DNA of 7,476 nucleotides from an uncultured Bacteroidota bacterium. GTDB lineage: Bacteria > Bacteroidota > Bacteroidia > Flavobacteriales > Flavobacteriaceae. The stretch is taken from contig CAILTC010000105.1 of the NCBI GenBank assembly GCA_903837025.1, forward strand, positions 1 to 7,476, written 5' to 3'. Of the stretch, positions 1 to 6,748 are shown one piece after another. How positions within the stretch are numbered: the first letter of the stretch is position 1; the number at the start of each line of letters is the position of its first letter. A program made the translations under genes and the position numbers. The notes under the pieces were generated by a model. The model ran no database searches, was not told where the DNA came from, and saw nothing but the letters and a program-made list of their open reading frames with translations.

Positions 1-968
1 AGATGAGCTTCAATAACTTCTTAGCAGCTTATGGCGAATCGGATTTTAAAATGGATGGTTATTTGAAAAATGTTATCAATTTTGCAACCTCAAAAAACGG
101 GGTGCTAAGAGGTTCTTTTAGACTCAATTCGAAGTATATTAATGCGGATGAATTTATGTCAAATACCGCTGTTAGTACTACGAATACTGTTACCGAATCA
201 AGCCCAACAACAGAAAAAGGGGTCATTATGCTTCCGCCAAATTTCGATTTGCAATTTCAAGCTAATGCACAAAAAATAAACTTTAACGGCCTAACGATTA
301 ACGATGCTAAAGGAGCATTAAAAGTAAATGAAGGCAAATTAAACATGCAAAATACAGGGTTTAATTTAATAGGTTGCGCAGTTGCTATGAATGCTACTTA
401 TACAGGAATTAATCCAAAAAAGGCGCTTTTTGAATATGAGATTAAAGCAACAGATTTTGATATCAAAAGAGCCTATAAAGAGATCAAAATATTTCGAACA
501 ATGGCTAGTGCTGCCGAAAAAGCAGAAGGAATTATCTCATTAGATTACAAACTTAAAGGCAAATTAAATGCTAATATGGAACCAATATTACCTTCACTAA
601 AAGGGAATGGTGTTGTCTCTGTTAAAAATATAAAGTTTCACGGTATGAAAATGTTTAACGCCGTAAGCAACAAAACAAATTATGAGGGAATAAAAGACCC
701 CGAAATAGGCAAAGTGGAAATCCGAAGTTCTATAAAAAATAATATTATTTCCGTTGAACGATTTAAATTCAAATTTGCTGGCTTTAGACCAAGAATAGAA
801 GGAACAACAAGTTTAGATGGAAAACTAAATCTTAAAATGAGATTAGGATTACCTCCATTAGGAATCCTTGGAGTTCCATTATTGATAACCGGAAATAAAA
901 ACAATCCAAAAGTAAAAATAGGTCGAAAATCAGATGAGTTAGAAGAAACCGAAGACAAAACGGAATAA
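1..968 (+). CDS. AsmA-like family protein, C-terminal part (5' end outside window)
   Basis: This is the C-terminal 321 or so residues of a protein resembling the AsmA family, read from the window edge to a TAA at 966-968. The visible part is rich in short beta-strand stretches alternating with Gly/Asn turns. It includes a GNGVVSVKNIKFHGM segment and a later FAGFRPRIEGTTSLDGKLNL segment, typical of AsmA-like C-terminal regions. A Gly/Pro/Leu-rich stretch (LGLPPLGILGVPLLITG) follows, then a charged tail ending in EETEDKTE. Family members are usually 800 residues or more, with an N-terminal membrane anchor, so the ATG at position 3 is probably internal; the codon before it is cut by the edge and cannot be read. 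AsmA-like proteins in Gram-negatives are linked to outer-membrane homeostasis and, for several E. coli members, phospholipid transfer between membranes. That role is inferred here from family alone. Confidence 0.75.
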   Translation, partial: MSFNNFLAAYGESDFKMDGYLKNVINFATSKNGVLRGSFRLNSKYINADEFMSNTAVSTTNTVTESSPTTEKGVIMLPPNFDLQFQANAQKINFNGLTINDAKGALKVNEGKLNMQNTGFNLIGCAVAMNATYTGINPKKALFEYEIKATDFDIKRAYKEIKIFRTMASAAEKAEGIISLDYKLKGKLNANMEPILPSLKGNGVVSVKNIKFHGMKMFNAVSNKTNYEGIKDPEIGKVEIRSSIKNNIISVERFKFKFAGFRPRIEGTTSLDGKLNLKMRLGLPPLGILGVPLLITGNKNNPKVKIGRKSDELEETEDKTE

Positions 969-1223
969 ATAAATCAGGATTCTCTAAGAAACGAACAGAA
1001 AGCGCACATTATTGCCAATAACAACTGCAACCTAAACACAAACCCTATTATTTGACTGAATGCCTTTTATAGCCTTTTGACTAGTTGCTTATTTGATGAT
1101 TTTTCCAAATTTCACATCAATTAAACCTTTAAAACTAAGCAGCTATTGGTTAAAAATCATACTGAATCAAATTTTTCTATAATCGGTTTTTAATTGTATT
1201 TTTGCACTCAGAAAAAAAGCATT
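969..1223. other. Intergenic gap between the asmA-like gene and map
   Basis: I see no gene in these 255 bases: the ATG at 1060 runs only six codons to a stop. There is no convincing terminator hairpin after the asmA-like gene. A short imperfect duplication lies at 1051-1082, where TTTGACT occurs at 1051-1057 and 1076-1082 and GCCTTTTAT at 1062-1070 is followed by GCCTTTTGA at 1072-1080. The only other recognisable element is the map promoter at the right end. Confidence 0.5.
1197..1204 (+). promoter_or_regulatory. Promoter -7 element for map (TATTTTTG)
   Basis: TATTTTTG matches the Bacteroidota -7 consensus TAnnTTTG exactly and is followed by CAC. It ends 19 bases before the ATG at 1224, so the predicted transcript would have a very short leader of about 10-15 bases. 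No clear TTG -33 element stands at the usual 17-23 base spacing; only T-rich sequence around 1171-1178 is present. The element overlaps an in-frame TTG at 1194, which argues against that codon as the start. Confidence 0.6.
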
Positions 1224-2042
1224 ATGATTATCCAAAAAACAAGAGAAGAAATAGAATTGATGCGCGAAAGTGCCTTAATCGTATCGAAAACATTAGGAAT
1301 GATTGCTTCCGAAATCAAGGAAGGAGTCACCACTTTACATTTAGACAAATTAGCCGAAGAATTTATTCGCGATCATGGTGCTGTACCAAGTTTTCTTGGA
1401 TTATATGGTTTCCCCAACTCGCTTTGCATGAGTCCAAACGCTCAAGTAGTGCACGGTATTCCGAATAATACCCCTTTAAAAAGCGGTGATGTAATTTCAG
1501 TTGACTGTGGTGCATTCAAAAACGGATACAATGGCGATCACGCTTATTCTTTCGAGATTGGCGAAGTGGCTCCTGAAACTAAAAAATTATTGCAAATTAC
1601 CAAGGAATCATTATACGTTGGAATCCGAGAATTCAAAGCCGGAAACCGCGTGGAAGATGTGGGAAATGCAATTCAGAAATATACCGAAAGTCACGGTTAC
1701 GGTGTAGTTCGTGAATTAGTAGGTCACGGAGTTGGACAAAAAATGCACGAAGATCCTGAAATGCCCAATTATGGAAAACGAGGTCGCGGAAAACTTTTTG
1801 TCGAAGGAATGGTGGTTGCTATTGAACCCATGATTAACCTTGGAACTAAAAACATCAAACAACTTAAAGACGGTTGGACAATTCTTACTGCCGACGGAAA
1901 ACCAAGTGCTCATTTTGAACATGACGTGGCATTAATAGACGGTAAACCAGAGTTGCTTTCAACATTTGCTTATGTATATCAAGCATTAGGAATTGTGAGT
2001 AATGAAGAAGATGAGTTTAGAAAAGTGCCTTTTGTGATTTAG
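1224..2042 (+). CDS. map: Methionine aminopeptidase, type I
   Basis: This cytosolic metalloenzyme removes the initiator methionine from nascent proteins when the second residue is small, after deformylation. The 272-residue product shows the whole pita-bread fold signature. The five dinuclear-metal ligands are Asp94 (SVDCGA), Asp105 (NGDHAY), His168 (GHGVG), Glu201 (IEPMI) and Glu232 (FEHDVAL), with the same spacing as in the E. coli enzyme. The substrate-side histidine is His77 in VVHGIP. The N-terminus (MIIQKTREEIELMRESALIV) aligns directly with the family start, with no zinc-finger or SH3 extension. The C-terminal tail after the last ligand, ending near KVPFVI, is slightly longer than in E. 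coli. I chose the ATG at 1224 over an in-frame TTG at 1194 because the TTG would lie on the promoter -7 element and add ten residues unlike the family. There is no Shine-Dalgarno; the bases before the ATG are A-rich, as usual in flavobacteria. Confidence 0.97.
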   Translation: MIIQKTREEIELMRESALIVSKTLGMIASEIKEGVTTLHLDKLAEEFIRDHGAVPSFLGLYGFPNSLCMSPNAQVVHGIPNNTPLKSGDVISVDCGAFKNGYNGDHAYSFEIGEVAPETKKLLQITKESLYVGIREFKAGNRVEDVGNAIQKYTESHGYGVVRELVGHGVGQKMHEDPEMPNYGKRGRGKLFVEGMVVAIEPMINLGTKNIKQLKDGWTILTADGKPSAHFEHDVALIDGKPELLSTFAYVYQALGIVSNEEDEFRKVPFVI

Positions 2043-2055
2043 ACAAATCAAAAAA

Positions 2056-2124
2056 TTAAATGACCTTAAATGCCTTATATGGTTAACTTTTTTCAAACCA
2101 CATAAGGCATTTAAGGTCATTTAA
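2056..2124. repeat. Long near-perfect inverted repeat (29-bp arms) between map and the methyltransferase gene
   Basis: The left arm at 2056-2084 and right arm at 2096-2124 pair at 28 of 29 positions across an 11-base loop (2085-2095). The one exception is A2079 against C2101. In minus-strand RNA that position becomes a G-U pair, giving an unbroken stem. Each arm contains two related units (TTAAATGACC then TTAAATGCCT). On the minus strand the stem is followed directly by a T run (complement of 2050-2055), the layout of an intrinsic terminator. On the plus strand the next T run is some 17 bases away (2142-2148). It could be a map transcript end, a processing or stabilising hairpin, or a member of a dispersed intergenic repeat family. 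Confidence 0.8.
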
Positions 2125-2171
2125 GAAAAAATTATCCTCTATTTTTTTAAAAAAAAATTGTGAAACAGCTA

Positions 2172-2942
2172 ATGAAAAAACTCTTTAAACTAATCCTCAA
2201 TACCATTCCTCGTCCTATTTTAATTAGGCTAAGTTATGTTGCACGTCCTATTCTTGCTTTGGCCTTAAAAGGAGATCAATTTACCGATCCTATCGACGGA
2301 AAAAGCTTCAAAAGTTTCTTGCCATATGGATATGAAAAACAAAGAGCCAATGTACTTTCTCCAAGTACGCTTTCGCTAGAAAGACATCGTTTGTTGTGGC
2401 TTTATTTAAAAAATGAAACCAATTTTTTTACTTCAAAAGAAAAAAAGAAAGTCTTGCATTTTGCACCAGAACAGGCATTTTATAAATTGTTCCGAAACCA
2501 GAAAAATTTAGATTATACCACAACCGATCTATTTTCGCCACTTGCCGATGTAAAAGCAGATATTTGCGACTTACCTTTCGAGGACAATTCGTATGATATT
2601 ATTCTTTGCAACCACGTTTTAGAACACATTCCAGATGACACCAAAGCCATGCAAGAATTATTCCGCGTTTTGAAACCTGGCGGAATGGCAATCTTGCAAA
2701 TCCCTCAAGAATTAGATAGAGCAACCACTTTTGCCGACGATTCGATCACGGATCAAAAAGAGCGCGCCAAAATATTTGGGCAATACGATCACGTTCGTAT
2801 TTATGGTCGCGATTATTTCGACAAATTAAGAAGCATCGGATTTAGAGTAATCGAAGAAGATTACACCCATAAAATAACCCCAGAATTAGTCGAAAAATAT
2901 TGTTTGGCCAAAGGCGAAATTATTCCTGTTTGTTTTAAATAA
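2172..2942 (+). CDS. Class I SAM-dependent methyltransferase (Methyltransf_11 type) with degenerate zinc-ribbon region
   Basis: The 256-residue product carries a Rossmann-type methyltransferase domain from about residue 90 onward. It shows an acidic residue after beta-2 (TTTDLFSP, Asp119), a motif ADICDLPFEDNSYDII (129-144), the CNHVLEHIPDD segment (146-156) and ELFRVLKPGG (162-171), all typical of Methyltransf_11. Motif I is unusual: VLHFAPE (94-100) stands where VLDxGxGxG is expected. An N-terminal amphipathic Lys/Arg-Ile-Leu stretch (1-33) precedes a region (39-72) that resembles a CPxC...CPxC zinc ribbon followed by SLERHR, but here the knuckles read DPID and SPST. The substrate is unknown. 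I prefer the ATG at 2172 because it gives the MKKLFKLILN start; an in-frame GTG at 2160 would add four residues. No strong promoter is visible, so it may be transcribed from upstream through the 2056-2124 hairpin. Confidence 0.85.
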   Translation: MKKLFKLILNTIPRPILIRLSYVARPILALALKGDQFTDPIDGKSFKSFLPYGYEKQRANVLSPSTLSLERHRLLWLYLKNETNFFTSKEKKKVLHFAPEQAFYKLFRNQKNLDYTTTDLFSPLADVKADICDLPFEDNSYDIILCNHVLEHIPDDTKAMQELFRVLKPGGMAILQIPQELDRATTFADDSITDQKERAKIFGQYDHVRIYGRDYFDKLRSIGFRVIEEDYTHKITPELVEKYCLAKGEIIPVCFK

Positions 2943-2994
2943 GCCTCCTTTCATCAAATTATAAGTTGATATAATTTAGCAAAACATAATTCGT

Positions 2995-3002
2995 TATATT
3001 TA
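2995..3002 (+). promoter_or_regulatory. Possible -7 element for the DUF5103 gene (TATATTTA)
   Basis: TATATTTA matches TAnnTTTG at all but the last base and lies 21 bases before the ATG at 3024, a position like the other promoters here. The nearest TTG (2966-2968) would leave a 26-base spacer, longer than the usual 17-23. In DNA this AT-rich a single near match is weak evidence. Confidence 0.35.
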
Positions 3003-3023
3003 CATTTTAACAATTACGACATT

Positions 3024-4277
3024 ATGATAGGTTCCATCATTCGAAAAATATTTCTGGTTTTCATCATTACTTCAACCACAGCGCAAACAGTAAATGAAGT
3101 CGTGCCTCCTTATAATATTAAAACGGTAGCTTTTTCACAAAATAGTCAAAACCAAGTTCCTATATTCAAATTAGGCGAGGGTTTCTTATTTCAATTTGAC
3201 GACTTGTTTGGAAATGAAGCCAACTATTATTATGAAATCGTACATTGCGATTACAATTGGGCACCTTCTGAAATTCCGAAAAGTGAATACCTACAAGGCT
3301 TTGACGGACAACGAATTCAGGAATATACTAATTCCGTAAACACACTACAAATTTATTCGCATTACCTATTATCAATCCCAAACCAGAATACACAATTACG
3401 CCTTAGCGGCAACTATATCTTGAAAATTTTAGACGAAAATAAAGAAGTCGTTTTCTCTAGAAAATTCATTCTTTATGAAGATATTGTATCGATTCCGTTC
3501 CAAATAAAACGGGCAAGAACCGTGAACAACATGGAATCGAAGCACAATTTGGAATTTTCTGTAAAATCAAAAAGTATCAATTTTCAAAATCCTTTGAAAA
3601 ACGTAAAAGTTATGCTGCTTCAAAACGGGCAGTTTAATAATGCAATAAAAAACATAGTCCCCCAATACACCATTGGAAATGACTTAATTTATAAATATGA
3701 TACCCAAACCCAATTTTGGGCGGGAAATGAGTTTATATATTTTGACAACAACAATATAAGAGCCGCAAGCAATAATGTATCACATGTAGATTCTGGCAGT
3801 GATATTTATAAATCCTATTTATTTACGAATAAGGCTCGTGGAAATTATCCGTATTCTTACACACAGGATGTCAACGGAAATTTTGTGGTACGCAATATCA
3901 ATGCAACAAATAATGACACCGAAGCCGATTATTCCTGGGTTTATTTTAGTCTTTCGGCTCCTGCTTTTATGCAAAATAAAGGGATTTATATTAGCGGAAT
4001 GTTCAATAATTACAGCCTATCACCCGATTATAAAATGGATTATAATACAGAAAAGGGGATTTTCGAAAAAGCACTTTTAATCAAACAAGGGTTTACAAGT
4101 TTTCAATACACTATAGCAGACGACAAGGGAAATATAGATAACGAAAATGCAATCGATGGCAACTTTTACCAAACAGAAAATGATTACTCTGTGATCGTGT
4201 ATTACCGCGAAAACAACGATCGCTACGACAGAGTTATTGGCAAAGGAAGTGCAAATTCGACTACTATCACCAACTAA
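3024..4277 (+). CDS. DUF5103 family secreted protein, likely type IX secretion system Plug-like
   Basis: This 417-residue protein begins with a Sec signal peptide: positive residues Arg7-Lys8, a hydrophobic core at 9-19, and a probable signal peptidase I site after Ala20 (TTA-QTV). With no cysteine there it is not a lipoprotein. The mature N-terminus carries the DUF5103 signature: PPYNIKTVAF (28-37), a LGEGFLFQFDDL segment (50-61) and YYYEIVHCDYNWAPSE followed by EYLQGF (68-93). The rest is predicted all-beta and rich in Tyr and Asn, with no transmembrane segment after the signal. The DUF5103 family includes the Flavobacterium johnsoniae Plug, which closes the periplasmic end of the giant SprA translocation channel when cargo carrier PorV is not engaged. 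Assignment as Plug is by family resemblance; no other T9SS gene is in the window. Length is normal for the family. The start has no Shine-Dalgarno. Confidence 0.85.
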   Translation: MIGSIIRKIFLVFIITSTTAQTVNEVVPPYNIKTVAFSQNSQNQVPIFKLGEGFLFQFDDLFGNEANYYYEIVHCDYNWAPSEIPKSEYLQGFDGQRIQEYTNSVNTLQIYSHYLLSIPNQNTQLRLSGNYILKILDENKEVVFSRKFILYEDIVSIPFQIKRARTVNNMESKHNLEFSVKSKSINFQNPLKNVKVMLLQNGQFNNAIKNIVPQYTIGNDLIYKYDTQTQFWAGNEFIYFDNNNIRAASNNVSHVDSGSDIYKSYLFTNKARGNYPYSYTQDVNGNFVVRNINATNNDTEADYSWVYFSLSAPAFMQNKGIYISGMFNNYSLSPDYKMDYNTEKGIFEKALLIKQGFTSFQYTIADDKGNIDNENAIDGNFYQTENDYSVIVYYRENNDRYDRVIGKGSANSTTITN

Positions 4278-4319
4278 AAAAACATTTTTAACAAATGTCA
4301 AAACGAACCTAAATTTTTG

Positions 4320-4327
4320 TAAATTTG
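4320..4327 (+). promoter_or_regulatory. Promoter -7 element for apaG (TAAATTTG)
   Basis: TAAATTTG is an exact TAnnTTTG match in the 81-base gap after the DUF5103 gene. It ends 31 bases before the apaG ATG, giving a predicted leader of roughly 25 bases. I see no TTG -33 box at the standard spacing (4294-4302 reads AAATGTCAA). It suggests apaG can be transcribed separately from the upstream gene. Confidence 0.5.
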
Positions 4328-4358
4328 CCATTATTAAACTCATATTTAGCACATTGAT

Positions 4359-4745
4359 ATGGTTTCACAAATAACAAGAGGAATAAAAATATCCGTATTA
4401 ACTAGTTTTGAAGGTACTTACTTCAAAAACTATAAGATTCACTTTGCCTTTAGTTACGAAATTACAATCGAAAACCATAGCAAGGATTCTGTTCAATTAA
4501 TATCACGTCATTGGGAAATTTTCGACTCTTTAAATCCCATCGAATTTGTTGACGGTGAAGGTGTTATTGGAAAAAAACCAGTGTTAAAACCCGGTGAATT
4601 ACACACCTACAATTCTGGTTGCCTTTTGGCTTCGCCTTATGGTGCGATGAAAGGTTATTTTAATATGGTCAACTTTACCTCTACAAAGAAATTTAAAGTT
4701 ATCGTGCCAACATTCAAATTGTGTGCTCCTTTTGCGCTGAATTAA
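4359..4745 (+). CDS. apaG: ApaG domain protein (Co2+/Mg2+ efflux protein ApaG)
   Basis: The 128-residue product is a single ApaG (DUF525) domain of the usual length, a fibronectin-III-like beta sandwich. It shows the diagnostic run from residue 66: GEGVIG (66-71, the GxGxxG loop), then KPVLKPGELHTYNSG (73-87) and GAMKGYFNM (95-103). The preceding strand pair includes FSYEITIENHS (31-41) and ISRHWEIFD (48-56), also conserved. The name comes from enterobacterial work linking the gene to cobalt resistance and magnesium efflux; the biochemical role is unsettled, and the same domain occurs in some eukaryotic F-box proteins. In E. coli apaG sits beside apaH and ksgA; neither is present here, so the operon context is different. 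The ATG at 4359 has no Shine-Dalgarno and lies a short distance after a -7 element. Confidence 0.95.
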   Translation: MVSQITRGIKISVLTSFEGTYFKNYKIHFAFSYEITIENHSKDSVQLISRHWEIFDSLNPIEFVDGEGVIGKKPVLKPGELHTYNSGCLLASPYGAMKGYFNMVNFTSTKKFKVIVPTFKLCAPFALN

Positions 4746-4942
4746 TAGGCATCGCGAGTTTAAAAAAACCTTAGAGTTATTTTCTTTTTACTTCACAAAT
4801 TTATTTTCAAATAACTAGAGACATTTCACAGTCTTTAAAATATACGTTTATACGAATGTGAATTTTTCATTTCTATTCTACTAAACTTCCATAATAAGAT
4901 TAGATTAACACTTTATAAAGTTATTTTTAAAACAATCCTTTG

Positions 4943-4950
4943 TACTTTTG
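4943..4950 (+). promoter_or_regulatory. Promoter -7 element for pruA (TACTTTTG)
   Basis: TACTTTTG is an exact TAnnTTTG match. A TTA at 4921-4923, 19 bases upstream, is a plausible but imperfect -33 element (consensus TTG). Transcription would start near 4956 and give a leader of about 55 bases, longer than for map or rsmG. The leader contains a small hairpin, and the promoter lies between two distant inverted arms, described in separate entries. Confidence 0.6.
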
Positions 4951-4959
4951 TGAAATATT

Positions 4960-4983
4960 TAAAATTCGCGGGTGTGAATTTTA
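4960..4983 (+). promoter_or_regulatory. Inverted repeat in the pruA leader
   Basis: TAAAATTC (4960-4967) and GAATTTTA (4976-4983) form a perfect 8-bp inverted repeat around the GC-rich spacer GCGGGTGT. It lies 10 bases after the -7 element, at or just after the expected transcription start. It could be an operator for a dimeric regulator or a leader hairpin. The TGTGAATTTT in its right half also occurs at 4857-4866. The function is not known. Confidence 0.4.
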
Positions 4984-5011
4984 CAGATAGTCTAATCTTA
5001 AATTAAACAAT

Positions 5012-6640
5012 ATGCTAAAAGGATTTTTCAATGCACCAAAAGCCGTAAACGAACCAGTAAAGTCGTATGCACCAAATTCTCCAGAAAAAATTACTGTTCT
5101 TGCTGCCTACAAACAAATGTGGAATTCTAAAATCGACGTTCCTTTATACATAGGAAACCAAGAAATAAGAACCGGAAACACGCGTAATATGACGGCGCCA
5201 CACGATCACAAACACATTGTAGGAATCTATCATCTTGCAGAAAAGCATCATATTGAAAGTGCTATTTCTAGTGCACTTAAAGCAAAAACAAAATGGGCCA
5301 ATATGGCTTGGGAACAACGCGCTGCCATTTTCTTAAAAGCTGCCGAATTAATTGCTGGACCTTATCGCGCCAAAATAAACGCAGCAACAATGATTGCGCA
5401 ATCTAAAAATATATTTCAAGCCGAGATTGATGCTGCCTGTGAATTCATCGATTTTTTACGTTTCAACGTAGAGTTTATGACCCAAATCTATAACGATCAA
5501 CCCAATTCAAATTCGGACATGTGGAACCGATTGGAATATCGTCCGCTAGAAGGTTTTGTATATGCTGTTACACCATTTAACTTCACCGCCATTGCGGGAA
5601 ATCTTCCAGCAAGTGCCGCAATGATGGGAAATGTTGTGATTTGGAAACCTAGCGATAGCCAAGTTTTTTCTGCAAAAATCATCATCGATATTTTCAAAGA
5701 AGCAGGTCTTCCTGATGGTGTTATCAATGTTGTTTTTGGAGATGCTTTGATGATTACAGATACCGTTCTAGAAAGTCGTGATTTTGCTGGAATTCATTTT
5801 ACGGGTTCTACACATGTATTCAAAGATATTTGGTCAAAAATAGGAACCAACATTCACCATTATAAAACCTACCCAAGAATTGTGGGTGAAACAGGCGGAA
5901 AAGATTTTATTGTAGCACATCTAAGTGCCAATATAAAACAAGTTGCTACCGGAATCGTTCGTGGTGCTTTCGAGTTTCAAGGACAAAAATGTTCAGCAGC
6001 TTCAAGAGCCTATGTACCCCAAAGCCTTTGGGAAGGAATCAAAGAACAATTAATCACCGATGTAAAATCGATAAAAATGGGTTCTCCTGAAGATTTCAGC
6101 AACTTTATAACTGCAGTAATTCACGAAAGTTCTTTCGATAAATTGGCGAGTTTTATTGATCAAGCCAAAAAAGATTCGGATGCAGAAATCATCGTTGGCG
6201 GGAATTACGATAAATCAGTTGGATACTTTATAGAACCAACGATTATTGTAACCACAAATCCACACTACTCCACTATGGAAACCGAATTGTTTGGACCCAT
6301 AATGACGATTTTCGTTTATGAAGATGATCAATGGGAAACAACCTTAAAACTAGTTGACACCACTTCGCCTTACGCTTTAACAGGAGCCATTTTCAGCCAA
6401 GACCGTTATGCAATTGAGCAAGCAACAGTCGCTTTGCAAAACGCAGCTGGAAATTTCTACATCAACGACAAACCTACGGGAGCCGTTGTAGGAATGCAAC
6501 CTTTTGGTGGGGCAAGAGCTTCTGGAACGAATGACAAAGCGGGATCGGCATTGAACTTATTGCGTTGGGCTTCGCCAAGAACAATCAAAGAAACATTTGT
6601 AACTCCAGAAAATTATAGATACCCATTTTTGGGAGAATAG
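5012..6640 (+). CDS. pruA: L-glutamate gamma-semialdehyde dehydrogenase (1-pyrroline-5-carboxylate dehydrogenase)
   Basis: This enzyme oxidises glutamate semialdehyde, formed from pyrroline-5-carboxylate, to glutamate with NAD+; it is the second step of proline breakdown. The 542-residue product is a full aldehyde dehydrogenase of the monofunctional, ALDH4A1-like type rather than a PutA fusion. Key residues are visible: Asn190 in PFNFTA (oxyanion hole), Lys212 in WKPSD (cofactor binding), the FTGS nucleotide loop (263-266), the general base Glu293 in VGETGGKDF, and the nucleophile Cys327 in GQKCSAASR. The Glu-Cys spacing of 34 is the ALDH norm. The N-terminal extension starting MLKGFFNAPKAVNEPV and the C-terminal GGARASGTNDKAG segment fit this subfamily. 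Proline dehydrogenase is not in the window. The gene has its own promoter and ends in a strong hairpin terminator. The start has no Shine-Dalgarno (AATTAAACAAT precedes it). Confidence 0.96.
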   Translation: MLKGFFNAPKAVNEPVKSYAPNSPEKITVLAAYKQMWNSKIDVPLYIGNQEIRTGNTRNMTAPHDHKHIVGIYHLAEKHHIESAISSALKAKTKWANMAWEQRAAIFLKAAELIAGPYRAKINAATMIAQSKNIFQAEIDAACEFIDFLRFNVEFMTQIYNDQPNSNSDMWNRLEYRPLEGFVYAVTPFNFTAIAGNLPASAAMMGNVVIWKPSDSQVFSAKIIIDIFKEAGLPDGVINVVFGDALMITDTVLESRDFAGIHFTGSTHVFKDIWSKIGTNIHHYKTYPRIVGETGGKDFIVAHLSANIKQVATGIVRGAFEFQGQKCSAASRAYVPQSLWEGIKEQLITDVKSIKMGSPEDFSNFITAVIHESSFDKLASFIDQAKKDSDAEIIVGGNYDKSVGYFIEPTIIVTTNPHYSTMETELFGPIMTIFVYEDDQWETTLKLVDTTSPYALTGAIFSQDRYAIEQATVALQNAAGNFYINDKPTGAVVGMQPFGGARASGTNDKAGSALNLLRWASPRTIKETFVTPENYRYPFLGE

Positions 6641-6681
6641 TTTTGGATTTGCAAAGTTAGATATACGAAGTACGATATTTA

Positions 6682-6731
6682 AAAACCCACAAGAATCAAG
6701 TTGTTTGAGTTCTTGTGGGTTTTGATTTTTT
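6682..6731. terminator. Bidirectional intrinsic terminator between convergent pruA and rsmG
   Basis: AAAACCCACAAGAA (6682-6695) pairs perfectly with TTCTTGTGGGTTTT (6710-6723) to give a 14-bp stem with a 14-base loop. On the plus strand it is followed by GA and a six-T run (6726-6731), terminating pruA 42 bases after its stop. Read on the minus strand, the A tract at 6681-6685 becomes a U tract at the foot of the stem, so it can also end rsmG transcripts, whose stop is at 6749-6751. Confidence 0.9.
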
Positions 6732-6748
6732 ATTATTGTGTTTGCTAT

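Larger units (their letters stand above)
4895..5000. repeat. Separated inverted arms flanking the pruA promoter
   Basis: TAAGATTAGA (4895-4904) is the exact reverse complement of TCTAATCTTA (4991-5000). Pairing can extend inward through a T-G wobble and two more pairs. The arms lie about 86 bases apart, one upstream of the -35/-33 region and one just before the pruA ATG, so the promoter is between them. The arrangement would suit a two-site operator, but in AT-rich DNA it may be chance. Confidence 0.35.

Noticed and set aside
680..958. Minus-strand reading frame opposite the asmA-like gene
   Set aside because: It lies wholly inside a well-supported coding region, and its translation shows no recognisable domain; it is a shadow frame.
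2956..2977. Inverted repeat AAATTATA / TATAATTT with a 6-base loop between the methyltransferase and DUF5103 genes
   Set aside because: The stem is made only of A-T pairs in AT-rich DNA and has no following T run, so chance is likely, though it lies just upstream of the possible DUF5103 -7 element.
3799..4080. Second-frame 93-residue reading frame within the DUF5103 gene
   Set aside because: It overlaps a conserved gene in another frame, has no promoter of its own, and shows no domain.
4282..4298. Small hairpin ACATTT / AAATGT after the DUF5103 gene
   Set aside because: A 6-bp AT-rich stem with no T tract after it does not support a terminator.
4775..4816. Inverted repeat AGTTATTT / AAATAACT after apaG, as a possible terminator
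   Set aside because: The arms are only 8 bp and nearly all A/T, the loop is 26 bases, and no T run follows; too weak to call.
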